NCBI GenBank assembly: GCA_037447655.1
Contig: JBBHKE010000176.1
Span: 186,001-250,000, forward strand
DNA length: 64,000 nt
DNA from: Zygnema cylindricum
Taxonomy: Eukaryota > Streptophyta > Zygnematophyceae > Zygnematales > Zygnemataceae
Direction: 5' to 3'
Below are positions 53,069-64,000 of this stretch, piece after piece. The translations under genes and the position numbers were made by a program. The stretch's first letter is position 1. Every line of letters starts with the position of its first letter. The notes below the pieces were generated by a model that saw only the letters and a list, made by a program, of their open reading frames with translations, had not been told where the DNA came from and made no database searches.

Positions 53069-53081
53069 CATGTTGGTCATT
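53056..53081 (-). repeat. 13-bp perfect tandem duplication causing gag frameshift
   Basis: CATGTTGGTCATT occurs twice in direct succession on the + strand (53056-53068 and 53069-53081). Thirteen is not a multiple of three, so the gag frame shifts at this point. The N-terminal frame runs into a stop at 53064-53066, inside the duplication, and the next gag segment continues in another frame. The units are identical, which points to a recent event. Confidence 0.93.
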
Positions 53082-53408
53082 AGCTTTCAAATAGATGGTT
53101 TTCAAGGAAGACCAGATTTCTGATGCCTTTTTCATTTTGATATGTGACATAAGTAGGTCTTCTGAGATCATTAACTTCAACAAATGCAGAGCTTGCTGAT
53201 TTTTCCCATTATAGGATGCTTCAGGTTCAGCAAGGCTGCCATCAACTACATCAAACAATTTAACTTGAGTGAAATAAGACTCAACCATATCAAACCAATA
53301 GATGTATTTCCTTCTATCAAAAATTGGGATCCGTGAGGGTGGGCCCGTGACCTGTTGTTCTGTGACTACTACACCAACTGAAGATGAAGATGATGCTGGA
53401 GTAGTCAT
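53069..53408 (-). pseudogene. gag N-terminal part, start codon inside the 5' LTR
   Basis: Begins at ATG 53408-53406; the preceding GTG is not a likely eukaryotic start. The first 18 codons and two bases lie inside the 5' LTR, which ends at 53353. The leader is rich in Thr, Ser and Val. It is followed by segments with the character of copia gag: PIFDRRKYIYWFDMVESYF, then a Leu-Met-rich stretch and KASEIWSSLKTIYLKA. The frame ends at the 13-bp duplication. The arrangement matches yeast Ty1, where the first codons of TYA also lie in the LTR (established). Transcription would start downstream of the TATA box at 53667-53676. Confidence 0.85.
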
Positions 53409-53666
53409 CACAGAATTCAGATAAGCAAGAAGCTCTCACAGATGCTCAGAAAAATACACACAACTTTGGAACACAGCCAAAGACAAATTAGGCAACCAAA
53501 TAGCCTACAAATCTGACACAATGGAGATAATACACAAATGAACACAAGTGCAAATTTACACAGAAATCTGCAAACAGATCTGAGAAATATTCTCAGTCAA
53601 ATATATCAAAAATGACTCAGCATAATTTTGATACAACAAGCTGAGTATTCTAAAATGGTTAAGTCC

Positions 53667-53676
53667 TATATTTATA
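53667..53676 (-). promoter_or_regulatory. TATA-like box of the 5' LTR
   Basis: TATAAATATA on the minus strand, 258 bp upstream of the gag ATG. It is the best TATA candidate in the LTR and is conserved in both copies. Transcription start is inferred about 30 bp downstream. Confidence 0.65.
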
Positions 53677-53875
53677 CCTAAAAGATCTATTCTTCTAAGA
53701 GCTAGCAGCCACTCACTACTCTAACTAAGCAAAGAAGACATATCAGCCATGCATCAATAATATCTACTATCTGAAAGAAGGATACCTGAATATGTCAAGG
53801 TATGTCATATAGAAAGAATCTGAACTTAAACACTAATCAAACAAAACACGCTTCTGTACAAACTAAAGATAAGTA

Positions 53876-53923
53876 ACGTCACAGTACACCGTGTATAAAC
53901 ACGTCAGATAATTACAGACGTGG
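53876..53923. promoter_or_regulatory. Three ACGT-core motifs in U3
   Basis: ACGTCAC (53876-53882), CACGTCAG (53900-53907) and GACGTGG (53917-53923) lie about 200-250 bp upstream of the TATA box and are identical in the other LTR. ACGT cores are bound by bZIP-type factors in plants and CREB/ATF factors in animals (established). A role here is inferred from clustering only. Confidence 0.4.
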
Positions 53924-53975
53924 TCCCGGATGACCACCTTCCGTCGGCAACAAATCTTCACCGTCCATCATTTCG

Positions 53976-53998
53976 AAGTTTCATCCAAGATGAAACTT
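53976..53998. repeat. Perfect 10-bp inverted repeat in LTR
   Basis: AAGTTTCATC, a 3-base spacer CAA, then GATGAAACTT. The same hairpin is at 48987-49009 in the other LTR. Could be a dyad binding site or a stem in the DNA; no function is assigned. Confidence 0.75.
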
Positions 53999-54233
53999 TT
54001 ATGTGACACCTCAGTCTTTGTGGTAAGTCCGAATAGTACGAACGGATCTTTGTAGAGTTTCTCATTTACCGACGCGTGTCCTGAAGTGTGTCACACCGTG
54101 AACTCCCTCACTGTTTACTGTAACATTAATTCTGGTACATACTGAACCAGACTTTCACAAAATATTCTAAGTACTGAGAAGACACTCCCCTCACCTATGA
54201 AGCTTAGTGAGGACTAAAGCTTTCAAAACAACA

Positions 54234-54238
54234 TGCGA
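54234..54238. repeat. Target-site duplication, right copy (TGCGA)
   Basis: Matches 48359-48363. Removing the element and one copy restores a normal monomer, AATAGTATGCGATAACAAG, which exists uninterrupted at about 47613-47630. Confidence 0.92.
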
Positions 54239-57200
54239 TAACAAGAATTGTAATCTAAATTACACAAACTGTTAGCGATAACAAGAATTGTTACCTAAAT
54301 TACACAAACAATTAGGAATAATAAGAATTGTTACCTAAATTACACAAACTATTAGTAATTATAGAAATTGTTACCTAAATTACTCAAACTGTTGGCGATA
54401 GCATGAATTGTTACCTAAATTACACAAACTATTAGCGATAACAAGAATTCTTACCTAAATTACACAAACTATTTGCAATAACAAGAATTTTTACCTAAAT
54501 TACACAAACAATTAGCAATAACAAGAATTGTTACCTAAATTACACAAATTGTTAGCGATAACAAGAATTTTTACCTAAATTACATAAACAATTAGCGATA
54601 ATAGGAATTGTTAACTAAATTTCACAAATTGTTAGCGATAAAATGTATTGTAATCTAAATTACACAAATTGTTAGGGATAACAAAAATTGTTACCTAAAT
54701 TACACAAACTATTAGCAATAACAAGAACTATTACCTAAATTACACAAACAGTTAGCGATAACAAGAATTGTTACCTAAATTACACAAACAGTTAGCGATA
54801 ACAAGAATTGTTACCTAAATTACACAAATTGTTAGCAATAACAAGAATTGTTACCTAAATTACACAAATAGTTAGCGATAACAGGAATGGTTATTTAAAT
54901 TACACAAACTGTTTGTGATAACAAGAATTGTTACCTAAATTACACAAACAATTAGCAATAACAAGAATTGTTACCTAAATTACACCAAACTGTTAAATAT
55001 TATAGGAATTGTTACCTAAATTACTCAAACTGTTGGCGATAACAAGAATTGTTACCTAAATTACAGAAACAGTTAACGATAACAGAAATTGTTACCTAAA
55101 TTACCTAAACTGTTAGTGATAGCAGGAATTATTACCTAAATTACATAAACTCTTAGCGATAACAAGAATTGTTACCTAAATTATACAAACAGTTAGCGAT
55201 AACATGAAATGTTACCTAAATTACAAAAACCGTTAGCGATTACAAGAATTGTTACCTAAATTACACAAACAGTTATTGATAACAAGAATTGTAGCCAAAA
55301 TTACACAAACTGCTAGCGATAACAGAAATTGTTACCTAAAATACACAAACAGTTAGCGGTAACAGGATTTTACCTAAATTACACAAATTGTTAGCAATAA
55401 CCAGAATTGTTACCTATATTACACAAACAGTTTGCGCTAACATGAATGGTTACCTAAATTACACAAACTATTACCGATAACAAGAATTGTCATTTAAATT
55501 ACACAAACTATTAGCGATAACAAGAATTGTTACCTAAATTACACAAACAGGTAGTTATAATAGGAATTGTTACCTAAATTACACACACTGTTAGCGATAA
55601 CAAGAATTGTTACCTAAATTATAGAAACAGTTCGCGATAACAAGAATTATTACCTAAAATACACAAACTGTTAGCGAAAGCAGGAATTGTTACCTAAATT
55701 ACACAACAGTTAGCGATAACATGAAGTGTTACCTAAATTACACAAACTGTTAGCGATAACAACAATTGTTACCTAAATTACACAAACAGTTAGCGATAAC
55801 AAGAATTGTAACCTAAATTACACAAACTATTAGCGATAACACGAATTGTTACCTAAATTACACAAATTGTTAGCGTTAACAAGAATCGTTACCTAAATTA
55901 CACAAACAGTTAGCGATAACAGGAATTGTTATCTAAATTACACAAACTGTTAGCGTTTAGAACAATTGTAATCTAAATTACACAAACTGTTTGCGATAAC
56001 ATGAATTTTCACCTTAATTACACAAACTATTAGCGATAACAAAAAGTGTTACCTAAATTATATAAACAATTAGTGATAACAAGAATTGTTTCCTAATTTA
56101 CACAAACTCTTAGCGATAACAGTAACTGTTACCTAAATTCCACAAACCGTTAGCGATAAGAAGAAATGTTACCTAAATTACACAAAATATTAGCGATGAC
56201 AGGAATTGTTACCTAAATTACACAAAGAATTAGCGATAACAAGAATTGTTACCTAAATTACAAAAACTATTAGCGATAACATGAATTGTTACCTAAATTA
56301 CAGAAATAGTTAGCAATAACAAGAATTGTTACCTAAATTACACAAACTTTTAGCGATAACAAGAATTCTTACCTAAATTACACAAAGAGTTAGCCATAAC
56401 AAGAATTGTTACCTAAATTACACAAACAGTTTGCGCTAATATGAATTGTTACCTAAATAACACAAACAGTTAGCGATAACAAGAATTGTGACCTAATTTA
56501 TCCAAACTATTAGCGATAACAGGAATTATTACCTATATTACACAAACAATTAGCGATAACAATAATTGTTACCTAAATTACACAAACTATTAGCGAGAAC
56601 AGTAATTGTTACCTAAATTACACAAACAATTAGCTATAATAAGAATTCTTACCTAAATTACACAAATAGTATGTGATAACAAGAATTGTAAATCTAAATT
56701 ACACAAACTGTTAGCGATAACAAGAATTATTACCTAAATTACACAAACAGCTAGCGATAAGAGGAATTGTTACCTAAAATACACAAACAGTTTGCGCTAA
56801 CATGAATTGTTATCTAAATTACACAAACTCTTAACGATAACAAGAATTGTTACCTATATTACACAAACAGTTTGCGCTAACATCAATTGTTACCTAAAAT
56901 ACACAAACTATTAGCGATAACAAGAATTGTTACCTAAATTACACAAACTTTTAGCGATAACAAGAATTGTTACCTAAATTACACAAACAATTAGCAATAA
57001 CAAGAATTGTTACCTAAATTACACAAACTGTTAGTTATAATAGGTATTGGTACCTAAATTACACAAACTATTAGCAATAACAAGAATTGTTTCCTAAATT
57101 ACAGAAACAGTTAGCGATAACAGGAATTATTACCTAAATTACACAAACTGTTAGCGATAGCATGAATTGTTATCTAAATTACACAAACAGTTAGCGATAA

Positions 57201-59760
57201 CATGAAGTGTTACCTAAATTACACAAACTGTTAGCGATAACAAGAATTGTTACCTAAATTACACAAACTGTTCGCGATAACAAGAATTGTAACCTAAATT
57301 ACACAAACTATTAGCGATAACACTAATTGTTACCTAAATTACACAAATTGTTAGCGTTAACAAGAATTTTTACCTAAATTACAAAAACAGTTAAAGATAA
57401 CACGAATTGTTATCTAAATTATTGAAATTGCTAGCGATAACATGAATTGTAACCTAAAATACAAAAAAAAATAGCGATTACAAGAATTTTTACCTAAATT
57501 TTACAAACTCTTAGCGATAACAAGAATTATTCCCTATATTACACAAATAGTTTGCACTAACATGAATTGTTACCTAAATTACACAAACTATTAGCGAAAA
57601 CAAAAATTCTTACCTAAATTACTCAAACTATTTGCGATAACAAGAATTGTAACCTAAATTACACAAACAATTAGCAATAACAAGTATTGTTACCTAAATT
57701 ACACAAACTGTTAGCGATAAAAAGAATTGTTACCTAAATTACAGAAACAATTAGCGATAACAGAAATTGTTACCTAAATTAAACAAACTGTTAGCGATAG
57801 CAGGAATTGTTACCTAAATTACACAAACTCTTAGCGATAACAAGAATTGTTACCTAAATTACACAAACTATTAGCGATAACAGGAAATGTTACCTAAATT
57901 ACACAAACCGTTAGCGATAACAAGAATTGTTACCTAAATTACACAAACAGTAAGCAATAACAAGAATTGTAGCCAAAATTACACAAATTATTAGCGATAA
58001 CAGGAATTGTTAACTAAATTACACAAACTGTTGGCGTTAACAAGAATTGTTACCTAAATTACAGAAACAATTAGCGATAACAGGAATTGTTACCTAAATT
58101 ACAGATACTGCTAGCGATAACAATAATTTTTACCTAAATTACACAAATTGTTGGCAATAACCAGAATTGTTACCTATATTACACAAACAGTTTGCGCTAT
58201 AATGAATGGTTACCTAAATTACACAAACTATTAGCGATAACAAGAATTGTTACCTAAATTACACAAACTACTAGCGATAACAAGAATTGTTACCTAAATT
58301 ACACAAACAATTAGCAATAACAAGAATTGTTACCTAAATTACACAAACAGGTAGTTATAATAGGAATTTTTACCTAAATTACACAAACTGTTAGCAATAA
58401 CAAGAAGTGTTACCTAAATTATAGAAAAAGTTCCCGATAACAGGAATTATTACCTAAATTACACAAACTGTTAGCGAAAGCATGAATTGTTACCTAAATT
58501 ACACAAACTATAAGCGATAACAAGAATTGTTACCTAAATTACAGAAACAGTAAGCGATAACAGGAATTCTTCCCTAAATTACAGAAACATTTAGCGATAA
58601 CATGAATCTTTACCTAAATTACACAAACTGTTAGCGTTTAGAAGGATTGTAATCTAAATTACACAAACTATTTGCGCTAACATGAATTTTTACCTAAATT
58701 ACACAAACTATTAGGGATAACAAAAAGTGTTACCTAAATTATACAAACAATTAGTGAGAACACGAATTGTTACCTAAATTACACAAATTCTTAGCGATAA
58801 CACGAATTGTCACCTAAATTACACAAAGAATTAGCGATAACAAGAATTTTTACCTAAATTACAAAAACAGTTAGCGATAACAAGAATTGTTACCTAAATT
58901 ACACAAACTGTTAGCGATAACAAAAATTGTTACCTAAATTACACAAACTATTAGCGATAACAACAATTGTTACCTAAATTTCACAAAATATTAGCGATCA
59001 CAGAAATTGTTACCTAAATTACTCAAACAATTAGCGATAACAAGATTTGTTACCTAAATTACACAATCAATTAGCGAAACACGAATTGTTACCTAAATTA
59101 CAAAAACTTGTAGCAATAATATGAATTGTTACCTTGTTACCTAAATTACACAAACTTGTAGCAATAACATGAATTGTTACCTAAATTACAGAAACAATTA
59201 GCGATAACAAGAATTGTTACCTAAATTACACAAATAGTTAGCGATAACAAGAATTGTTACCTAAATTACACAAACTTTTAGCGAAAACAAGAATTGTTAC
59301 CTAAATTAGAGAAGCAGTTAGCGATAACAAGAATTGTTACATAAATTACACAAACTATTAGCGATAACACAAATTATTACCTAAATTACATAAACAATTA
59401 GCGATTACAAGAATTGTTACCTAAATTACACAAACAGTTAGCGATTACATGAATTGTTACCTAAATTACACAAACTGTTAGCGATAACAGGAATTGTTAC
59501 CTAAATTACAGAAACAGTTAGCAATAACAAGAATTGTTATCTAAATTACACAAATTGTTAGCGATAACAGGAATTGTTACCTAAATTACAAAAACAATTA
59601 GCTATAACAGGAATTGTTATCTAAATACACAAACTGTTAGCAATAACAAAAATTGTAATCTAAATTACACAAACTATTAGGGATAACAAGAATTGTTACC
59701 TAAATTACAGAAACAATTAGCAATAAGAAGAATTCTTACCTAAATTACACAAACTATTAG

Positions 59761-62700
59761 CGATAATAGGAATACTTACCTAAATTACACAAACAAATAG
59801 CAATAACAAGAAATGTTACCTAAATTAGAGAAACAGTTAGCGATAACAAGAATTGTTACCTAAATTACACAAATTGTTAGGGATAACAAGAATTGTTACC
59901 TAAATTTCACAAAGAGGTAGCGGTAACAAGAATTGTGACCTAATTTATCCGAACTATTAGCGATAACAAGAATTGTTACCTATATTACACAAACAATTAG
60001 CGATAACAAGAATTGTTACCTAAATTACAGAAACAGTTAGCGATTATAGGAATTGTTACCTAAATTACACAAACTGTTAGCGATAACAAGAATTGTTACC
60101 TAAATTACACAAACAGTTAGCGATAACAAGAATTGTTACCTAAATTACAGAAACAGTTAGCGATAACAAGAACTGTTACCTAAATTACACAAACCGTTAG
60201 CGATAACAGGAATTGTTACCTAAATTTTAACAACTGTTAGCGATAACATGAATTGTTACCTAAATCACAAAGTTGTTAGTGATAACAAGAATTATTACCT
60301 AAATTACACAAACTATTAGTGATAACAGATATTGTTAGCTAAATTACACAAACAATTAGCGATAACAAGAATTGTTACCTAAATTACACAAACAGCTAGC
60401 GATAACATCAATTGTTACCTAAATTACACAAACTGTTAGCGATAACAAGAATTATTACCTAAATTACACAAACAGTTTGCGATAACATAAATTGTTACCT
60501 AAATTACACAAACTATTAGCGATAACATGAATTGTTACCTAAATTACACAAACAGTTAGCGATAACAAGAATTGTTACCTAAATTACACTAACAGATAGC
60601 GATAACACGAATTGTTACCTAAATTACACAAACTTTTAGCAATAACAAGTATTGTTACCTAAATTACAGAAAGAGTTAGCGATAACAAGAATTGTTACCT
60701 AAATTACACAAACTATTAGCGATAACAGAAATTGTTACCTAAATTACATTAACAATTAGCGATAACAAGAATTGTTACCTAAATTACACAAACAGTTAGT
60801 GATAACAAGAATTATTACCTAAATTACACAAACTATTAGCGATAACAGATATTGTTAGCTAAATTACACAAACAATTAGCGATAACAAGAATTGTTACCT
60901 AAATTACACAAACAGTTAGCGATAACATCAATTGTTACCTAAATTACACAAACTGTTAGCGATAACAAGAATTGTTACCTAAATTACACAAACAATTTGC
61001 GATAACTTAAATTGTTACCTAAATTACACAAACTATTAGCGATAACAAGAATTGTTACCTAAATTACACAAACAGTTAGCGATAACAAGAATTGTTACCT
61101 AAATTACACTAACAGTTAGCGATAACAGGAATTGTTACCTAAATTACACAAACTATTAGCGATAACAGAAATTGTTACCTAAATTACATAAACAATTAGC
61201 GATAACAATAATTGTTACCTAAATTACACAAACAGTTAGCGATAACATGAATTGTTACTTAAATTACACAAACTGTTAGCGATAACAGGAATTGTTACCT
61301 AAATTACAGAAATAGTTAGCAATAACAGGAATTGTTTTCTAAATTACACAAACTGTTAGTGATAACAGGAATTGTTACCTAAATTACACAAACAATTAGC
61401 AATAACAAGAAATGTTACCTAAAATACACAAACTATTAGCGATAATAAGAATTGTAACCTAAATTTCTCAAACTGTTAGCGATAACAGAAATTGTTACCT
61501 AAATTACAGAAACTGTTAGCAATAACAGAAACTGTTATCTAAATTACACAAACTGTTAGTGATAACAAGAATTGTTATCTAAATAACAAACTGTTAGCGA
61601 TAACAAGAATTGTAATCTAAATTACACAAACTATTAGGGATAACAAGAATTGTTACCTTAATTACAGAAACAATTAGCGATAAGAAGAATTGTTACCTAA
61701 ATTACACAAACTATTAGCGATAACAGGATTACTTACCTAAATTACACAAACAAATAGCGATAACAAAAAATGTAACCTAAATTAGAGAAACAGTTAGCGA
61801 TAACAAGAATTGTTACCTAAATTACACAAACTGTTAGCAATAACAAGAATTGTTACATAAATTTCACAAAGAGGTAGCGATAGCAAGAATTGTTACCTAA
61901 ATTACACAAACTATTAACGATAACAAGAATTGTAACCTAAATTACAAAAACAGTTAGCGATTACAGGAATTGTTACCTAAATTACACAAACTGTTAGCGA
62001 TAACAGCAATTGTTACCTAAATTACACAAACTGTTAGCGATAACAGTAATTGTTACCTAAATTACACAAACAATTAGCGATAACAGAAATTGTTACCTAA
62101 ATTACACAAATATTAGCGATAACAATAATTGTTACCTAAATTACACAATTAGTTAGCGATAATATAAATTGTTACCTAGTTTGCGATAATATGAATTGTT
62201 ACCTAGATTACACAAACTATTAGCAATAACAAAAATTGTTACCTAAATAACACAAACTATTTGGGATACCAAGAATTGTTACCTAAATTACACAAACAGT
62301 TTGCGATAACAGGAATTGTTACCTAAATTACACAATCTGTTAGCGATAACAAAAATTGTTACCTTAAAACCACAAACTATTAGCGATAACAATAATTGTT
62401 ACCTAAATTACACAAAATTTTAGCGATAATAGAAATTATTACCTAAATTACACAAACAATTAGCGATAACAAGATTTTTTACCTAAATTGAACAATCAAT
62501 TAGCGATAACAGGAATTGTTACCTAAATTACACAAACAGTTAGCGATAACATCAATTGTTACCTAAATTACACAAACTGTTAGCGATAACAAGAATTGTT
62601 ACCTAAATTACACAAACACTTTGCGATAACATAAAATGTTACCTAAATTACACAAACTATTAGCGATAACAAGAATTGTTACCTAAATTACACAAACATT

Positions 62701-63830
62701 TAGGGATAACAAGAATTGTTACCTAAATTACACTAACAGTTAGCGATAACGAAGTGTTACCTAAATTACACAAACTTTTAGCGATAACAAGAATTGTTAC
62801 CTAAATTACAGAAACATTTAGCGATAACAAAAATTGTTACCTAAATTACACCAACTATTAGCGATAACAAAAATTGTAACCTAAATTACATAAACAATTG
62901 GCGATAACAAGAATTGTTACCTAAATTACACAAATAGTTAGCGATAACATGAATTGTTACCTAAATTACACAAACTGTTAGCGATAACAGGAATTGTTAC
63001 CTAAATTACAGAAACAGTTAGCAATAACATGAATTTTTATCTAAATTACACAAACTGTTAGCGATAAGAGGTATTGTTACCTAAATTACACAAACTATTG
63101 GCAATAACAAGAATTGTAACCTAAATTTCTCAAACTGTTAGCGATAACAGGAATTGTTACCTAAATTACAAAAACAATTAGCGATAACAGGAATTGTTAT
63201 CTAAATACACAAACTATTAGCGATAACAAGAATTGTAATCTAAATTACACAAACTATTAGGGATAACAAGAATTGTTATCTAAATTACAGAAACAATTAG
63301 CAATAAGAAGAATTGTTACCTAAATTACACAAACTATTAGCGATAACAGTAATACTTACCTAAATTACACAAACAAATAGCGATAACAAGAATTGTTACC
63401 TAAATTAGAAAAACAGTTAGCGATATCAAGAATTGTAACCTAAATTACACAAACTGTTAGCGATAACAAGAATTGTTACCTAAATTTCACAAAGAGGTAG
63501 CGATAACAAGAATTGTTACCTAAATTACACAAACTATTATAGATAACAAGAATTGTAACCTAAATTACAAAAACAGTTAGCGATTACAGGAATTGTTACC
63601 TAAATTACACAAATTCTTAGCGATAACAAGAATTGTTACCTAAATTACACAAACTATTAGCGATAAGAAGAATACTTACCTAAATTACACAAACAAATAG
63701 CGATAACAAGAAATGTTACCTAAATTAGAGAAATAGTTAGCGATAACAAGAATTGTTACCTAAATTACACAAACTGATAGCGAGAACAAGAATTGTTACC
63801 TAAATTTCACAAAGAGGTAGTTGCAAGAAT
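59761..63830 (+). repeat. Dispersed four-copy higher-order chain
   Basis: Two linked markers, ACTTACCTAAATTACAC with ACAAACAAATAGC, and AATTTCACAAAGAGGTAG, occur together four times. Marker 1 is at 59774, 61731, 63354 and 63674; marker 2 is at 59914, 61871, 63494 and 63814. The distance between markers is 140 bp in every copy, and the shifts are 1,957, 1,623 and 320 bp. Confidence 0.85.
60281..61120 (+). repeat. 520-bp higher-order repeat
   Basis: The chain with GATAACAGATATTGTTAGC, then a GATAACATCAATTG unit, then a TTTGCGATAAC unit, at about 60301-60520, recurs at about 60821-61040, a shift of 520 bp (13 monomers). A few bases differ. The GATAACATCAATTG unit appears again near 62540. Confidence 0.78.
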
Positions 63831-64000
63831 TGTTACATGAATTACACAAACTATTAGCGATAACAAGAATTGTAACCTAAATTACAAAAACAATCAGCGA
63901 TTATAGGAATTGATACCTAAATTACACTAACTGTTAGCGATAACAGCAATAGTTACCTAAATTACACAAATATTAGCGATAACAATAATTGTTACCTAAA

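Larger units (their letters stand above)
48364..54233 (-). mobile_element. Ty1/copia LTR retrotransposon, full length, non-autonomous by mutation
   Basis: A 5,870-bp element on the minus strand. It has two LTRs of 880 and 881 bp that begin TGTTGTT and end AACAACA on the + strand at the right-hand copy, a 5-bp target duplication, a purine tract before the 3' LTR, and coding regions in the order gag, protease, integrase, reverse transcriptase, RNase H. Integrase before reverse transcriptase defines the copia (Pseudoviridae-like) type, not gypsy. Counting by eye, the LTRs differ by eight substitutions (seven transitions) and one single-base indel, just under 1%. Protein-coding frames are broken in gag, protease and RNase H, so this copy could move only with proteins supplied by another. 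Base composition is clearly less AT-rich than the satellite around it. No second copy or solo LTR is seen in the window. Confidence 0.97.
53353..54233 (-). repeat. 5' LTR (right end on + strand), 881 bp
   Basis: Promoter-bearing LTR of the element, with ends TGTTGTT and AACAACA forming a 7-bp inverted repeat. Reading on the minus strand, U3 comes first, with ACGT-core motifs and a perfect 10-bp hairpin, then the TATA-like box, then the R/U5 part that holds the gag start. Directly after the LTR the minus strand reads GGTCACGGGCCC, which is not the initiator-methionine primer site (TGGTATCAGAGC type) common in plant copia elements; the primer tRNA is not identified. Confidence 0.95.
54239..64000 (+). 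repeat. 40-bp satellite array, block 4
   Basis: The same array resumes at once in the same orientation and register, about 240 units to the window end. It holds duplicated segments at shifts of 2,760-2,800 bp (markers GAATGGTTACC at 55444 and 58204, GTAGTTATAATAGG at 55551 and 58351), a 520-bp repeat (60281-61120), and a four-copy chain near 59.7, 61.7, 63.3 and 63.7 kb. Shortened or fused units occur near 59130 (TTGTTACCTTGTTACC) and 62178 (CCTAGTTTGCGATAATATG). Beyond about 60 kb many units are close to the common form. No gene is seen. Confidence 0.96.

Noticed and set aside
53970-54000. Heat-shock element in the LTR (GAAACTTCGAAA on the minus strand)
   Set aside because: Only two GAA/TTC units have the right spacing and the third is degenerate; better explained by the 10-bp hairpin.
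48364-54233. Gypsy-type element or endogenous retrovirus
   Set aside because: Integrase lies before reverse transcriptase, there is no envelope frame, and YVDD and D-x35-E contexts are copia-like.

Overview
The window is eukaryotic, non-coding satellite DNA with one transposable element inside it. About 58 kb is a head-to-tail array of a 40-bp AT-rich monomer (roughly 30% GC). Its fixed parts are TAGCGAT, ATTGTTA, CCTAAATTACAC and ACAAAC. By length this is about 1,400 copies. All copies seen run in the same orientation, and on the + strand the monomer has far more A than T. No rRNA, tRNA, CRISPR, bacterial gene or host gene was found. The host lineage cannot be fixed from the sequence: Ty1/copia elements of this type occur in plants, animals and other eukaryotes, and the setting fits pericentromeric, subtelomeric or other heterochromatic satellite.

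Layout: satellite block 1 (1-16098); a run of N (16099-16381); a short block at 16382-16565 whose units are the satellite read backwards without complementing; satellite block 2 (about 16566-26104); an island of decayed satellite mixed with unrelated AT-rich sequence (26105-26845); satellite block 3 (26846-48363); a full-length but broken Ty1/copia retrotransposon on the minus strand (48364-54233) with 880/881-bp LTRs and a 5-bp target duplication TGCGA; satellite block 4 (54234-64000). Inside the blocks, monomer variants recur in the same order, giving higher-order repeats and segmental duplications of about 0.08, 0.32, 0.4, 0.52, 0.54, 0.6, 0.64, 0.88, 1.6-2.0, 2.8 and 3.4 kb.

The retrotransposon reads gag - protease - integrase - reverse transcriptase - RNase H, the copia order. 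Integrase and reverse transcriptase share one long open frame with all catalytic residues. Gag, protease and RNase H are split by a 13-bp duplication, a 2-bp slippage, a further frame change and three in-frame TAG codons, and the zinc knuckle has lost two cysteines. The LTRs differ by about 1%, so insertion was fairly recent. The gag start codon lies inside the LTR, as in yeast Ty1.

The most striking observation is the mirror block beside the gap. String reversal without complementation has no known DNA mechanism, so an assembly or gap-filling error is the leading explanation and raw reads should decide it.
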